This document shows, one piece after another, positions 1 through 5,112 of a stretch of DNA of 5,112 nt (the first letter of the stretch is position 1; the number at the start of each line of letters is the position of its first letter). The DNA lies in contig JBAYWC010000155.1 in assembly GCA_041674265.1 (NCBI GenBank), positions 1-5,112 of the forward strand, read 5' to 3'. The DNA is from QYQL01 sp041674265 (GTDB taxonomy: Bacteria > Verrucomicrobiota > Verrucomicrobiia > Chthoniobacterales > Terrimicrobiaceae). The notes under the pieces were generated by a model. That model did not search any database, was not told the DNA's origin, and saw only the letters and a list, made by a program, of their open reading frames with translations. A program made the position numbers and the translations under genes.

Positions 1-2
1 CC

Positions 3-119
3 GCCGACGCCGAAACCTTGAAAGACAAGCCGCAGCTCTTGGATTGCAACTCGTTGCGGCTGTGTAAAAAGAACGTCAGTTATTCAGGAGGGGGCATCCT
101 GAAGCAGGATGCCCCCTGA
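3..119 (+). CDS. Possible 3' end of a rightward gene, unrecognised
   Basis: The third forward frame is open from the window edge to a TGA at 117-119, giving 38 codons. Its third codon positions are about 74% G or C by hand count, which fits coding use in this GC-rich DNA. The residues (ending GGGILKQDAP) match no family I recognise. The last codons lie inside the perfect hairpin at 89-117, and the frame points toward the leftward gene ending at 191, so the two would converge. Thirty-eight open codons can occur by chance, so this is tentative; the sequence left of the window would decide it. Confidence 0.22.
   Translation, partial: ADAETLKDKPQLLDCNSLRLCKKNVSYSGGGILKQDAP
89..117. terminator. 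Perfect 13-bp hairpin between convergent frames, possible terminator
   Basis: Bases 89-101 (AGGGGGCATCCTG) pair perfectly with 105-117 around a three-base AAG loop. It lies 74 bases past the stop of the leftward gene at 191, where a transcription terminator would be expected. A run of five Ts on the minus strand (66-70) lies about 18 bases past the stem rather than directly after it, and no T tract follows on the plus strand. It is therefore not a textbook intrinsic terminator. It could also be a repeat or an RNA-stability hairpin. Confidence 0.4.
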
Positions 120-190
120 GAGAAAAGGGGCACCCATTTGTTTGGCGTAGCCGGGTAGCATTCGTAGGCCGGTACCGCCGCCCGCTCGGC

Positions 191-1918
191 TCATTGCAGC
201 GTGTTCAGCCTGGCCAGCAGATCGTTGAATGTCTCTCTGGCATGGCGGTTCAAAAAATCCGTGAAGGGACCTGCCTTCCCGCCCGCCTCCCAATCTTTGC
301 GCAATGCGACGAGCATGCCGACATGCCGGAGTTCCTCATCGACCGTTGAGTTGGTTTCCTTACCCGGATTGGCGATGTCTGCCGGGTTCAGGTTGAGGGT
401 GATATTGCCCTCGGCATCAGGAACCACCATCGTCGGCCGCGTGGAACGGTTGGTGACTTTCACATCCAGCTTCGCGAGCGCCTTTTTGAGAAGAGGGATG
501 TCCCGCCCCAAAGCGTCCCACTTCCCGGCAAGTTCGGTATTTACCGGATCAGCGGCGGGAGATCCGGGCACGGGTGCCCCATTGCCAGCATCCGATCCCG
601 GAACGCCTCCGCTTCGATCCGCGTCATCCCCTCGAACTCCTCCAGCCTCACCGCCGACCGTGGCCGAGGGGGCATCATTGCCAGCAACTCCACCATCTCC
701 TTGGCTTCCTCCGGGCTCAGGCCCTGGAACAGCTTCGCCTTGGCCGCCGCCAACTGCGCCACCTTCGGCGGGCCCCGAAATGGCTGCTCCTCCTTCTCCC
801 AAGGCGTCACCGGTTCCCGATTGGCTTCCTTCCTGTCCATTTGCAGAAGGATATGCGCTTTCCCCGGCGGAGTCAGGGGAAAGTTTTGCCTCAATCGCGT
901 TCCAGGTGCCTTTCCACTTGGTTGCCTGCGCGGCCGCCGCAGCCCCGGCTTCCTCCGGGCTGGCAGCATTCACTGTGACCTTGCGGCGGGTGGTATAGCC
1001 GGCCTTGTCGGGTTCGCTCTGGAGGGTGACGGTGTAGGATTGTTGGCCCGCTGGGGCGGGAGTTGTTTGGAGCGCGGGCGGGGCGCCCGCGCCCTGTTGG
1101 GCGAGGGATGATATAGCGGCGTCTCCTTCGCTCTTGACCTCGGCGGCGAGTTTTCCCGGCTGGGAGGTATCCGCGGAAAGGTCCACCGCGAAGGCTTTCG
1201 GGTTCTTCGCCACGGCCCGGCGGATGTCGCCGTCCATGAGTTCCAGCGCCGGAGCCGTGAAGACCCAGCGTGTTCCTCCGTTGGCGGCCGGCTTCTGGAT
1301 GAGGAATCCCTGCTGTTCGAGAGCTTGGCCGAGGTCGGCGGATATCTTCCCCCCTTTCAAAACCTCCTGCATCTTCCCGAGCACGATGTGGCCGATGATC
1401 GCGTGCTTGAGCGGCCCGGGGGGCACCGTGCTTCCCGGGGCCACTACCGGCGCCATGTCGCGACCGAGCGCAACCGCCTGGGCGAGCACCGCCGGCCGGC
1501 CGGCGACCGCCTCCGCCAGCTTCGCCTTGTCCGCCTTGGGATCGATGGCCGCTATCGCTCCGTCGACCAGCTTTTCATCGGCGAGCAGCACTTGCAGGGC
1601 CGCCGCGTTCCGGGCCTTCTCCACGCTCCCGAGCATGTCCGCGGCGGATTCCATCGAAAGGGGGACAAAACTTCGCGCCTCCGCGCCTTCGCGGGAATCA
1701 GGTTTCATGCCGATCCACTTCTTTTCCAGTTCGCCGTTGAACTTGGCCAGGGCTTCCGGCGAGCGCACCGCTTCCTGCAGGTCGGTGAAATGTTTGTCGA
1801 GCGCGCCAAAAGCCGCTTCTGTCTTCGCGGTCTTGCGGTCCTGCATCCGGGCACCCACGGCATTCATGCCGATGCCCATCAGCAAGCCGGAGAGCCCGGC
1901 CACGGCGCCGGCGCTCAT
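191..1918 (-). CDS. Unrecognised Ala/Gly-rich phage- or element-type protein, 5'-truncated
   Basis: A 575-residue open frame of unknown function. Residues 3-24 form a Gly-rich hydrophobic stretch (AVAGLSGLLMGIG), a composition I associate with large multidomain phage or conjugative-element proteins. Residues about 30-340 are Ala/Lys/Glu-rich and probably helical. Residues about 360-460 are a Gly/Pro/Ser/Asp linker, and 461-575 are a compact C-terminal part containing EELRHVG. The ATG at 1918 is unlikely to be the native start. It has no clear Shine-Dalgarno site, and the frame continues upstream with protein-like sequence (QNILQDFSDSLQSL) until a frameshift near 2008; the neighbouring frame then continues to about 2066, where IS21 sequence begins. 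The surviving gene is thus a C-terminal fragment. GC at third positions is about 72% in the last 116 codons but about 45% in the linker, where another frame looks more coding. Confidence 0.6.
   Translation of the reverse strand: MSAGAVAGLSGLLMGIGMNAVGARMQDRKTAKTEAAFGALDKHFTDLQEAVRSPEALAKFNGELEKKWIGMKPDSREGAEARSFVPLSMESAADMLGSVEKARNAAALQVLLADEKLVDGAIAAIDPKADKAKLAEAVAGRPAVLAQAVALGRDMAPVVAPGSTVPPGPLKHAIIGHIVLGKMQEVLKGGKISADLGQALEQQGFLIQKPAANGGTRWVFTAPALELMDGDIRRAVAKNPKAFAVDLSADTSQPGKLAAEVKSEGDAAISSLAQQGAGAPPALQTTPAPAGQQSYTVTLQSEPDKAGYTTRRKVTVNAASPEEAGAAAAAQATKWKGTWNAIEAKLSPDSAGESAYPSANGQEGSQSGTGDALGEGGAAISGPAEGGAVGGGQGEAVPGPEPGGSQGDGGVAGNDAPSATVGGEAGGVRGDDADRSGGVPGSDAGNGAPVPGSPAADPVNTELAGKWDALGRDIPLLKKALAKLDVKVTNRSTRPTMVVPDAEGNITLNLNPADIANPGKETNSTVDEELRHVGMLVALRKDWEAGGKAGPFTDFLNRHARETFNDLLARLNTLQ
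541..840 (-). CDS. Possible overlapping gene inside the linker of the long leftward gene
   Basis: From ATG 838-840 to TAA 541-543 this frame encodes 99 residues (starting MDRKEANREP), shifted relative to the long gene on the same strand. It looks like an ordinary charged helical protein, with segments such as LSPEEAKEMVELLAMM. By hand count 85 of 99 codons end in G or C, against about 45 of 99 for the long frame over the same bases. The open frame continues upstream to 969, but that part reads as a basic shadow of the host frame, so I place the start at 840. No good Shine-Dalgarno site precedes this ATG, which weakens the case. It may be a real overlapping gene, or an older coding frame now read through in another frame. 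No family recognised. Confidence 0.42.
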   Translation of the reverse strand: MDRKEANREPVTPWEKEEQPFRGPPKVAQLAAAKAKLFQGLSPEEAKEMVELLAMMPPRPRSAVRLEEFEGMTRIEAEAFRDRMLAMGHPCPDLPPLIR

Positions 1919-2065
1919 CCCATCGCCGGTGATCTGCTTCCAATCCTTATCCGTGAGGCTTTGCAGACTGTCGGAAAAGTCCTGCAGGATGTTCTGGCCG
2001 ATTTGTTGAAGGCTTCCAGAAACCGCTTCTTCTGGGCCGGCGCAAAGGCTTCGAAGCCTTCAGGC
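1919..2065 (-). pseudogene. Frameshifted upstream part of the leftward gene at 191-1918
   Basis: Upstream of the ATG at 1918 the same frame reads IGQNILQDFSDSLQSL and KDWKQITGDG, clearly continuous with the downstream protein. Near 2005-2011 sensible sequence passes to the neighbouring frame, PEGFEAFAPAQKKRFLEAF. One missing C there (GCC TTC CAA CAA ATC) would join the two as LEAF-QQIGQN. The frame in use downstream of the shift meets a stop at 2060-2062 if followed upstream unshifted. IS21 transposase similarity starts on the other strand at about 2066-2075, so the original N terminus is gone. A sequencing error could also explain the shift. Confidence 0.5.
2045..2060. repeat. 16-bp perfect palindrome next to the IS21 junction
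   Basis: AAGGCTTCGAAGCCTT equals its own reverse complement. It lies 6-15 bases from the point where the leftward gene gives way to IS21 sequence. It also forms part of the PEGFEAFAP coding stretch, so it may be coincidental, but palindromes can mark breakpoints or target sites. Confidence 0.35.
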
Positions 2066-2791
2066 ATGAGGGATCTCGGGGTGAGCATCTGCGGGGTGAA
2101 GCTCGACCGCCTGATGTTCCATGCGATGCTGCCGTATTCGAACTGGCAATGGGCGGTGAGGAGTCGCAGCGAGTCGTTGCTGTCGGTTCGTTCCGGTCTC
2201 AAAGCGACCATCGGACGGCTGGGCCGCGTTCCCAAGGAGTTGCTTATCGATAATTCCTCGACGGCAACGCACCGGCTTTCCGGTGACGGGAAGCGGCGGG
2301 GGTTCAACGAGGAGTTCCTTTCGGTTTGCGAGCACTTCAGGATGAGCCAACGCACGACCAACGTGAGCAGCCCGAACGAGAACGGGACCTGCGAGGCGAT
2401 GCACGGGCATTTCAAAAGAAGGCTGGAGCAGCATCTGCTGCTGCGCGGCAGCCGGGATTTCGAGAGCGAAGAGGCGTATGACCGCTTTGTGATCGGGGTT
2501 TTGGAAAGAGCCAACGGGCTGCGGGGCGAGAGGTTCGCGCAGGAGGTGGCCGCGATGCGTGAGCACCTGGCACCCGAGTTGCCGGACTACACGGAGACGA
2601 TGGTGAGGGTGAACAACAACTCGACGATCCGGGTGTGCAAGCGGGTGTATTCGGTGCCGAGCAAGCTCATTGGCAGCCGGCCGCGGGCGCGGATCCACGA
2701 GACGCACATCGTGCTCCTGGATGGGATGGTGGTTTTGGCCGAGCTGCCGTTGCGTGGAGGCGACCGGGGAGCGGTAATCGATTTCCGGCAC

Positions 2792-2801
2792 ATCATCAAA
2801 T
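2792..2801 (+). repeat. Left 10-bp target-site duplication of the MITE-like insertion
   Basis: ATCATCAAAT occurs here and again at 2909-2918, directly flanking the 107-bp element. Keeping one copy and dropping the insert restores CAC ATC ATC AAA TGG CTT (HIIKWL), the sequence expected for intact IstA. Confidence 0.85.
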
Positions 2802-2908
2802 CTGCCTGTTTACGTGACCCCGGTGCCACAAGATGCTGCGTTGAAATTTAATTTACGCGTGATTTTTGCCACAAGGAATTGATCAACCAGAGTCACGTAA
2901 ATAGCCCT
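2802..2908. mobile_element. 107-bp MITE-like element inserted in istA
   Basis: A short non-coding insertion bounded by a 10-bp direct repeat. It has imperfect terminal inverted repeats built around a perfect 10-bp core: TTTACGTGAC at 2809-2818 and its reverse complement at 2892-2901, each seven bases from its end. About 16 of the outer 23 positions match. Inside are two diverged 24-base direct copies (2809-2832 and 2852-2875), both starting TTTACG and ending TGCCACAAG. It encodes no transposase, so it would need one supplied in trans by a full-length element with matching ends. The family cannot be named; a 10-bp duplication is compatible with some IS4-like groups among others. Insert plus duplication is 117 bases, exactly 39 codons, and adds a single in-frame stop. 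Confidence 0.78.
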
Positions 2909-2918
2909 ATCATCAAAT
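2909..2918 (+). repeat. Right 10-bp target-site duplication of the MITE-like insertion
   Basis: Second copy of ATCATCAAAT, identical to 2792-2801. The match cannot be extended on either side, which sets the duplication at 10 bp and the element at 2802-2908. Confidence 0.85.
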
Positions 2919-3247
2919 GGCTTGTGCGCAAGCCGGGAGCGTTTTCCGAATACCGGTGGCGGGCGGCGATGTTCCCCTCCCTGGTCTGGCGGGCGGCCTA
3001 CGATCACCTCTGCCGCCACCACGACGCCCACGCGGCCGACGTGTGTTATTTGGAGATCCTGCAACTGGCGGCCGACGAAGGCCTGGGCGCGGTGGAGAAC
3101 ATTGTCGAGCAGTTGCTCCTGGCTCCCAAGCCTGTGGTGAACGCGGCGGAAGTCACCGCGCTGCTGCGCACCTACGAGGATGAAGGCGATGGCGTTCCGC
3201 GAACGCAAGGCCATGCCGGTGTCGTTGCCTGTCTACGACGGGCTTCT

Positions 3248-3253
3248 GGGAGG
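3248..3253 (+). promoter_or_regulatory. Ribosome binding site for the istB-derived start
   Basis: GGGAGG lies six bases before ATG 3260-3262. It is the native istB Shine-Dalgarno site and now serves the IstB-recombinase chimera. The ATGA overlap with the istA stop is the usual IS21 translational-coupling arrangement. Confidence 0.7.
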
Positions 3254-3259
3254 CGGTCT

Positions 3260-3373
3260 ATGAAGTCCGACCACGAGGGAACAACGGTGGAGATGCTGCT
3301 GCGCGGCTTCCACCTGCCCACCATGGCCGCGCTTTACGAACCGACAATGCGGCGAGCCGAGGCGGAAGGCTGG
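3260..3373 (+). pseudogene. istB: IstB helper ATPase, N-terminal fragment only
   Basis: IstB is the AAA+ ATPase that assists IstA in target choice. Only the first 38 or so residues remain (MKSDHEGTTVEMLLRGFHLP onward, through RRAEAEGW), matching the helical N-terminal part of IS21 helper proteins. The Walker A and B motifs of the ATPase domain are absent. The frame then runs without a break into serine recombinase sequence (KVTDVYHLEGVSGK). The exact junction is blurred because GW-K/E-V is also typical of the recombinase family at this point, which suggests joining at a short shared stretch. Confidence 0.72.
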
Positions 3374-4738
3374 AAAGTGACAGACGTTTACCACCTTGAG
3401 GGAGTCAGCGGAAAAAGGATTGCTGGCCACCCTGAAACGCAACGGATGCTTTCAGACATCCGAAGCGGAAAAATCACCGCCTTGATTTTTTCCAAACTGG
3501 CACGCCTCGCCCGCAACACGTCCGAGCTTTTGGAATTTGCCGATATGTTTCGGAAGAGCGGGGCCGACCTTGTTTCTCTTCAAGAGTCCATCGACACCTC
3601 GACACCGGCAGGCCGTCTCTTTTACACCATGCTTGCCGCAATGGCCCAATGGGAACGAGAGGAGATCGTTGAACGGATAAATGCCTCAGTTCCCATCCGA
3701 GCCAAACTTGGCAAGCCTCTTGGCGGTGCTGCTCCCTACGGCTACCAGTGGCAGGATAGAAAACTCGTCATCCATCCCGAGGAGGGACCGATTCGCAAAA
3801 TGATGCATGAGATTTTTTTGGAAACCCGCCGCAAAAAAGCGGTGGCAAGTCGACTGAATAACTCAGGCTACCGAACCCGGAAGGGGGTGAAATTCTGCGC
3901 GGCAACTGTCGGCAGGCTCATTCAGGATTCAACGGCGAAAGGAATGCACCGGACCAACTACACTCGCCGAACAGGAAATGATGAAGGGTGGGAGTTCAAA
4001 CCGGAATCAGATTGGGTAATTCATCCTGTTGAACCGTTGATTTCGGAGGAGCTTTGGCAGCAGTGCAACGACCTTCTTGGTGCCAGGGGACCAGTGAACA
4101 AACCATCAAAACGGACGGCGCATCTTTTTGCCGGATTGGTCTTTTGTGGATGCGGAGCGAAAATGTATGTGCCGAGCAACAGCCCAAAATACATCTGCCC
4201 AACCTGCCGGAACAAGATCCCGGCAACCGATCTTGAGAACATCTTTTTTGAGCAGTTGCAGAGTTTTTTGGTCTCCCCCGAGCAGATCAACGCCTATCTC
4301 GGTCGGGCACAAGATACCCTCATCGACAAAAAAAGCGTCCTGAATTCCCGGCAGAAGGAATTGGAAAAAACCCGGCATGAAGTCGAAAAGACATACCGGC
4401 TGTATCTGGACAATCAGCTTACCGGGGATGCTTTTGGGAAGTTTTTCAAGCCCATTGAGGAACGCCAAAAGCAGCTTGAAGAGGAGGTTCCCCGCATCCA
4501 GGCAGAGATCGATTTCATGACGATCAGCGCCCTTTCGAGCGATCAGGTCATGAGTGATGCCCACACCTTGGAGGCCCAATGGCCCACCCTCCCCAAAGAG
4601 GAGAAAAGGAACATTGTCGAGTGCATCACCGACAAGATTACCGTCGCCAAAGGAGAGATCACGATTGATCTCTGTTACCTTCCCTCTTCCAAGGAACTGG
4701 TAAAAAGGGAGTGGAGCCTAGGGGGTTCGAACCCCTGA
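3260..4738 (+). CDS. IstB-serine recombinase chimera; recombinase lacks catalytic serine
   Basis: A 492-residue open frame. Large serine recombinases cut and rejoin DNA at attachment sites. Residues 39-140 are the rest of the resolvase domain: EGVSGK, SKLARLARN with the paired arginines R82 and R85, STPAGRLFYTMLAAMAQWERE and the following long helix. Residues 150-260 are the recombinase domain (LGKPLGGAAPYGYQW). A zinc ribbon has C296, C298, C313 and C316. Residues about 345-425 are a coiled coil typical of large serine integrases. Missing is the N-terminal strand bearing the nucleophilic Ser and first Arg (YxRxS-type motif), replaced by 38 IstB residues, so strand cleavage is not expected. 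I chose ATG 3260 for its ribosome binding site; the frame is open back to TTG 2879, through istA. The last eight residues, WSLGGSNP, and the stop lie inside the tRNA-Ala gene. GC content drops relative to the IS21 part. Confidence 0.8.
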   Translation: MKSDHEGTTVEMLLRGFHLPTMAALYEPTMRRAEAEGWKVTDVYHLEGVSGKRIAGHPETQRMLSDIRSGKITALIFSKLARLARNTSELLEFADMFRKSGADLVSLQESIDTSTPAGRLFYTMLAAMAQWEREEIVERINASVPIRAKLGKPLGGAAPYGYQWQDRKLVIHPEEGPIRKMMHEIFLETRRKKAVASRLNNSGYRTRKGVKFCAATVGRLIQDSTAKGMHRTNYTRRTGNDEGWEFKPESDWVIHPVEPLISEELWQQCNDLLGARGPVNKPSKRTAHLFAGLVFCGCGAKMYVPSNSPKYICPTCRNKIPATDLENIFFEQLQSFLVSPEQINAYLGRAQDTLIDKKSVLNSRQKELEKTRHEVEKTYRLYLDNQLTGDAFGKFFKPIEERQKQLEEEVPRIQAEIDFMTISALSSDQVMSDAHTLEAQWPTLPKEEKRNIVECITDKITVAKGEITIDLCYLPSSKELVKREWSLGGSNP

Positions 4739-4784
4739 CCTCCTCAATGCCATTGAGGCGCTCTACCAACTGAGCTAAGACCCC
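4712..4784 (-). tRNA. tRNA-Ala (anticodon GGC), probable attachment site
   Basis: The minus strand folds as a full cloverleaf of 73 bases. The acceptor GGGGTCT pairs with AGGCTCC, using two G-U wobbles; then come TA, the D arm GCTCAGTTGGTAGAGC, and the anticodon arm CCTCA-ATGGCAT-TGAGG with GGC at positions 34-36. A five-base variable loop and the T arm AGGGG-TTCGAAC-CCCCT follow, then discriminator A. It reads GCC alanine codons. CCA is not encoded, so it is added after transcription. The 3' 27 bases overlap the end of the serine recombinase frame on the other strand, the arrangement left by integration into a tRNA 3' end. No second copy of the T-arm core lies in this window, so the far attachment site would be further left. 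Confidence 0.95.
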
Positions 4785-5035
4785 CCGAAACCTGATTTAC
4801 TCTGGTATGCCCGCATGTGCCGGCATAAAAAAGTGCTTTTTGTGATTGAAGGCATGAAAAAGCGCGCCTCGAAAGCCACTTCGAAGCGGTACGCCTGAAT
4901 ACCCGCAGGTATCGCGAACCTGTACACGCGGGAGACTAAATACTATTTCGTAAAAATGGTCAAGGGTAGGCGCACATTTTCCCTGCTCACGGGCGCATCT
5001 GCGATAGTTGCAATCGGCGATGGATGGCCAGGGAG
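4785..5035. other. Intergenic stretch beside the tRNA, no convincing gene
   Basis: No frame with coding character is visible here. Small features are an inverted repeat TATGCC...GGCATA at about 4807-4828, directly followed by the short inverted repeat AAAAAG-TG-CTTTTT. A 33-codon frame starting at the ATG near 4956 runs into the hairpin repeats and has no ribosome binding site. As the flank beyond the tRNA 5' end, this is probably host chromosome rather than integrated DNA. Confidence 0.5.
4937..4963 (-). promoter_or_regulatory. Weak candidate promoter upstream of tRNA-Ala
   Basis: On the minus strand TTGACC (4958-4963) is followed after 15 bases by TATTTA (4937-4942), in an AT-rich patch of otherwise GC-rich DNA. 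It points toward the tRNA, but its start would lie about 145 bases upstream and the spacer is short. A nearer promoter with poorer consensus could serve instead. Confidence 0.22.
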
Positions 5036-5109
5036 CATGGGCGTCCCGCCCGTGTAGGGCGCGGCGGCCCGATGCGAGAGCCTGGGCCCCAACAGGCGGG
5101 ACGCCTGTT
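5036..5109. repeat. Pair of inverted REP-like hairpins
   Basis: Two short hairpins face each other. The left one is CATGGGCG-TCC-CGCCCGTG (5036-5054), with one G-T pair. The right one is AACAGGCG-GGA-CGCCTGTT (5091-5109), perfect. The reverse complement of the left unit matches the right unit at about 16 of 21 positions, with a shared GGCGGGACGCC core, so they are diverged copies in opposite orientation. This resembles bacterial REP/BIME arrangements placed between genes. The element may continue beyond the window. Confidence 0.6.
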
Positions 5110-5112
5110 CTC

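Larger units (their letters stand above)
2066..3263 (+). pseudogene. istA: IS21-family transposase IstA, 5'-truncated, interrupted and frameshifted
   Basis: IstA is the DDE-type transposase of IS21 elements. The frame shows the family pattern: GVSICGVKLDRLMFHAMLPY followed by SNWQWA; LLIDNSSTATH with an acidic residue (Asp codon 2249-2251); GTCEAMHGHFKRRLE with the expected catalytic Glu (2393-2395), 47 residues later; and a C-terminal part HIIKWLVRKPGAF. Everything upstream of the region before the first catalytic Asp is missing, so it cannot catalyse transposition. A 107-bp insertion at 2802-2908 adds an in-frame TAA at 2849-2851. A one-base indel near 3176-3182 then shifts the frame; the true C terminus (MPVSLPVYDGLLGGGL) continues in the next frame to TGA 3261-3263, which overlaps the istB ATG as ATGA. 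The left junction at about 2066-2075 abuts an unrelated minus-strand gene with no IS terminal repeat. Confidence 0.88.

Noticed and set aside
84..194. 36-codon leftward frame whose ATG overlaps the stop of the long gene (ATGA)
   Set aside because: The overlap suggests coupling, but the product is short and has no recognisable features. Its third-position GC is only about 64% and its end is made of the hairpin bases.
497..511. Possible third copy of the GGGCGTCCCGCCC repeat
   Set aside because: The similarity is short (TGTCCCGCCCC), lies within coding sequence and has no hairpin.
841..969. Upstream extension of the overlapping frame to ATG 969
   Set aside because: The extension is a basic Arg/Pro-rich shadow of the host frame, which carries the coding signal there.
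1325..2065. Rightward open frame joined to the IstA remnant
   Set aside because: It is antisense to the leftward gene and has no IstA similarity before about 2066; it is open only because of GC-rich composition.
2066..3373. Functional IS21 element
   Set aside because: The IstA N terminus, most of IstB and both terminal repeats are missing, and istA is interrupted and frameshifted.
3260..4738. Active serine integrase
   Set aside because: The N-terminal segment with the nucleophilic serine and first arginine is absent.
4956..5058. 33-codon rightward frame starting MVKGRRTF
   Set aside because: It has no ribosome binding site, and its end is formed by the hairpin repeat.
1..5112. CRISPR array, toxin-antitoxin pair, retron or other defence system
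   Set aside because: There are no regularly spaced repeats, no reverse transcriptase, nuclease or kinase motifs, and no small paired genes.

Overview
This GC-rich window looks like the recombinase-side end of an integrated element sitting in a tRNA gene and largely built from broken mobile-DNA pieces. The organism cannot be fixed from the sequence. GC-rich codon use, a tRNA gene without encoded CCA and the 'GGCGGGACGCC' hairpin repeats at the right edge would fit a Verrucomicrobiota-like bacterium, but that is only a weak guess.

Layout, left to right. (1) 1-190: a possible 3' end of a rightward gene and a perfect 13-bp hairpin between convergent reading frames. (2) 191-2065, minus strand: a long, unrecognised Ala/Gly-rich protein, probably from a prophage or integrative element. 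It has lost its 5' end and carries a probable one-base frameshift near 2008. A second reading frame on the same strand (541-840) has stronger coding character than the host frame where the two overlap. (3) 2066-about 3373: remnant of an IS21-family insertion sequence, with the C-terminal part of IstA and the first 38 or so residues of IstB. IstA is interrupted by a 107-bp MITE-like element (2802-2908) flanked by a 10-bp target duplication, and is frameshifted near 3180. (4) About 3374-4738: a large serine recombinase without its N-terminal catalytic region, fused in frame to the IstB start. (5) 4712-4784, minus strand: tRNA-Ala(GGC). Its 3' end encodes, in antisense, the last eight residues and stop of the recombinase. 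(6) 4785-5112: no convincing gene; a pair of inverted hairpin repeats at the edge.

How the parts relate. The recombinase-tRNA overlap marks this tRNA as the probable attachment site, with the element extending left beyond the window. The IS21 copy probably invaded or recombined next to the recombinase, and deletions then removed the front of IstA, most of IstB and the recombinase's catalytic serine. The istB ribosome binding site and ATG survive, so the 492-residue chimera may still be translated, but it should not cut DNA. No intact new defence or transposition system is visible. The points most worth checking are the overlapping frames at 541-840, the MITE-like element, and the recombinase C terminus encoded by tRNA sequence.
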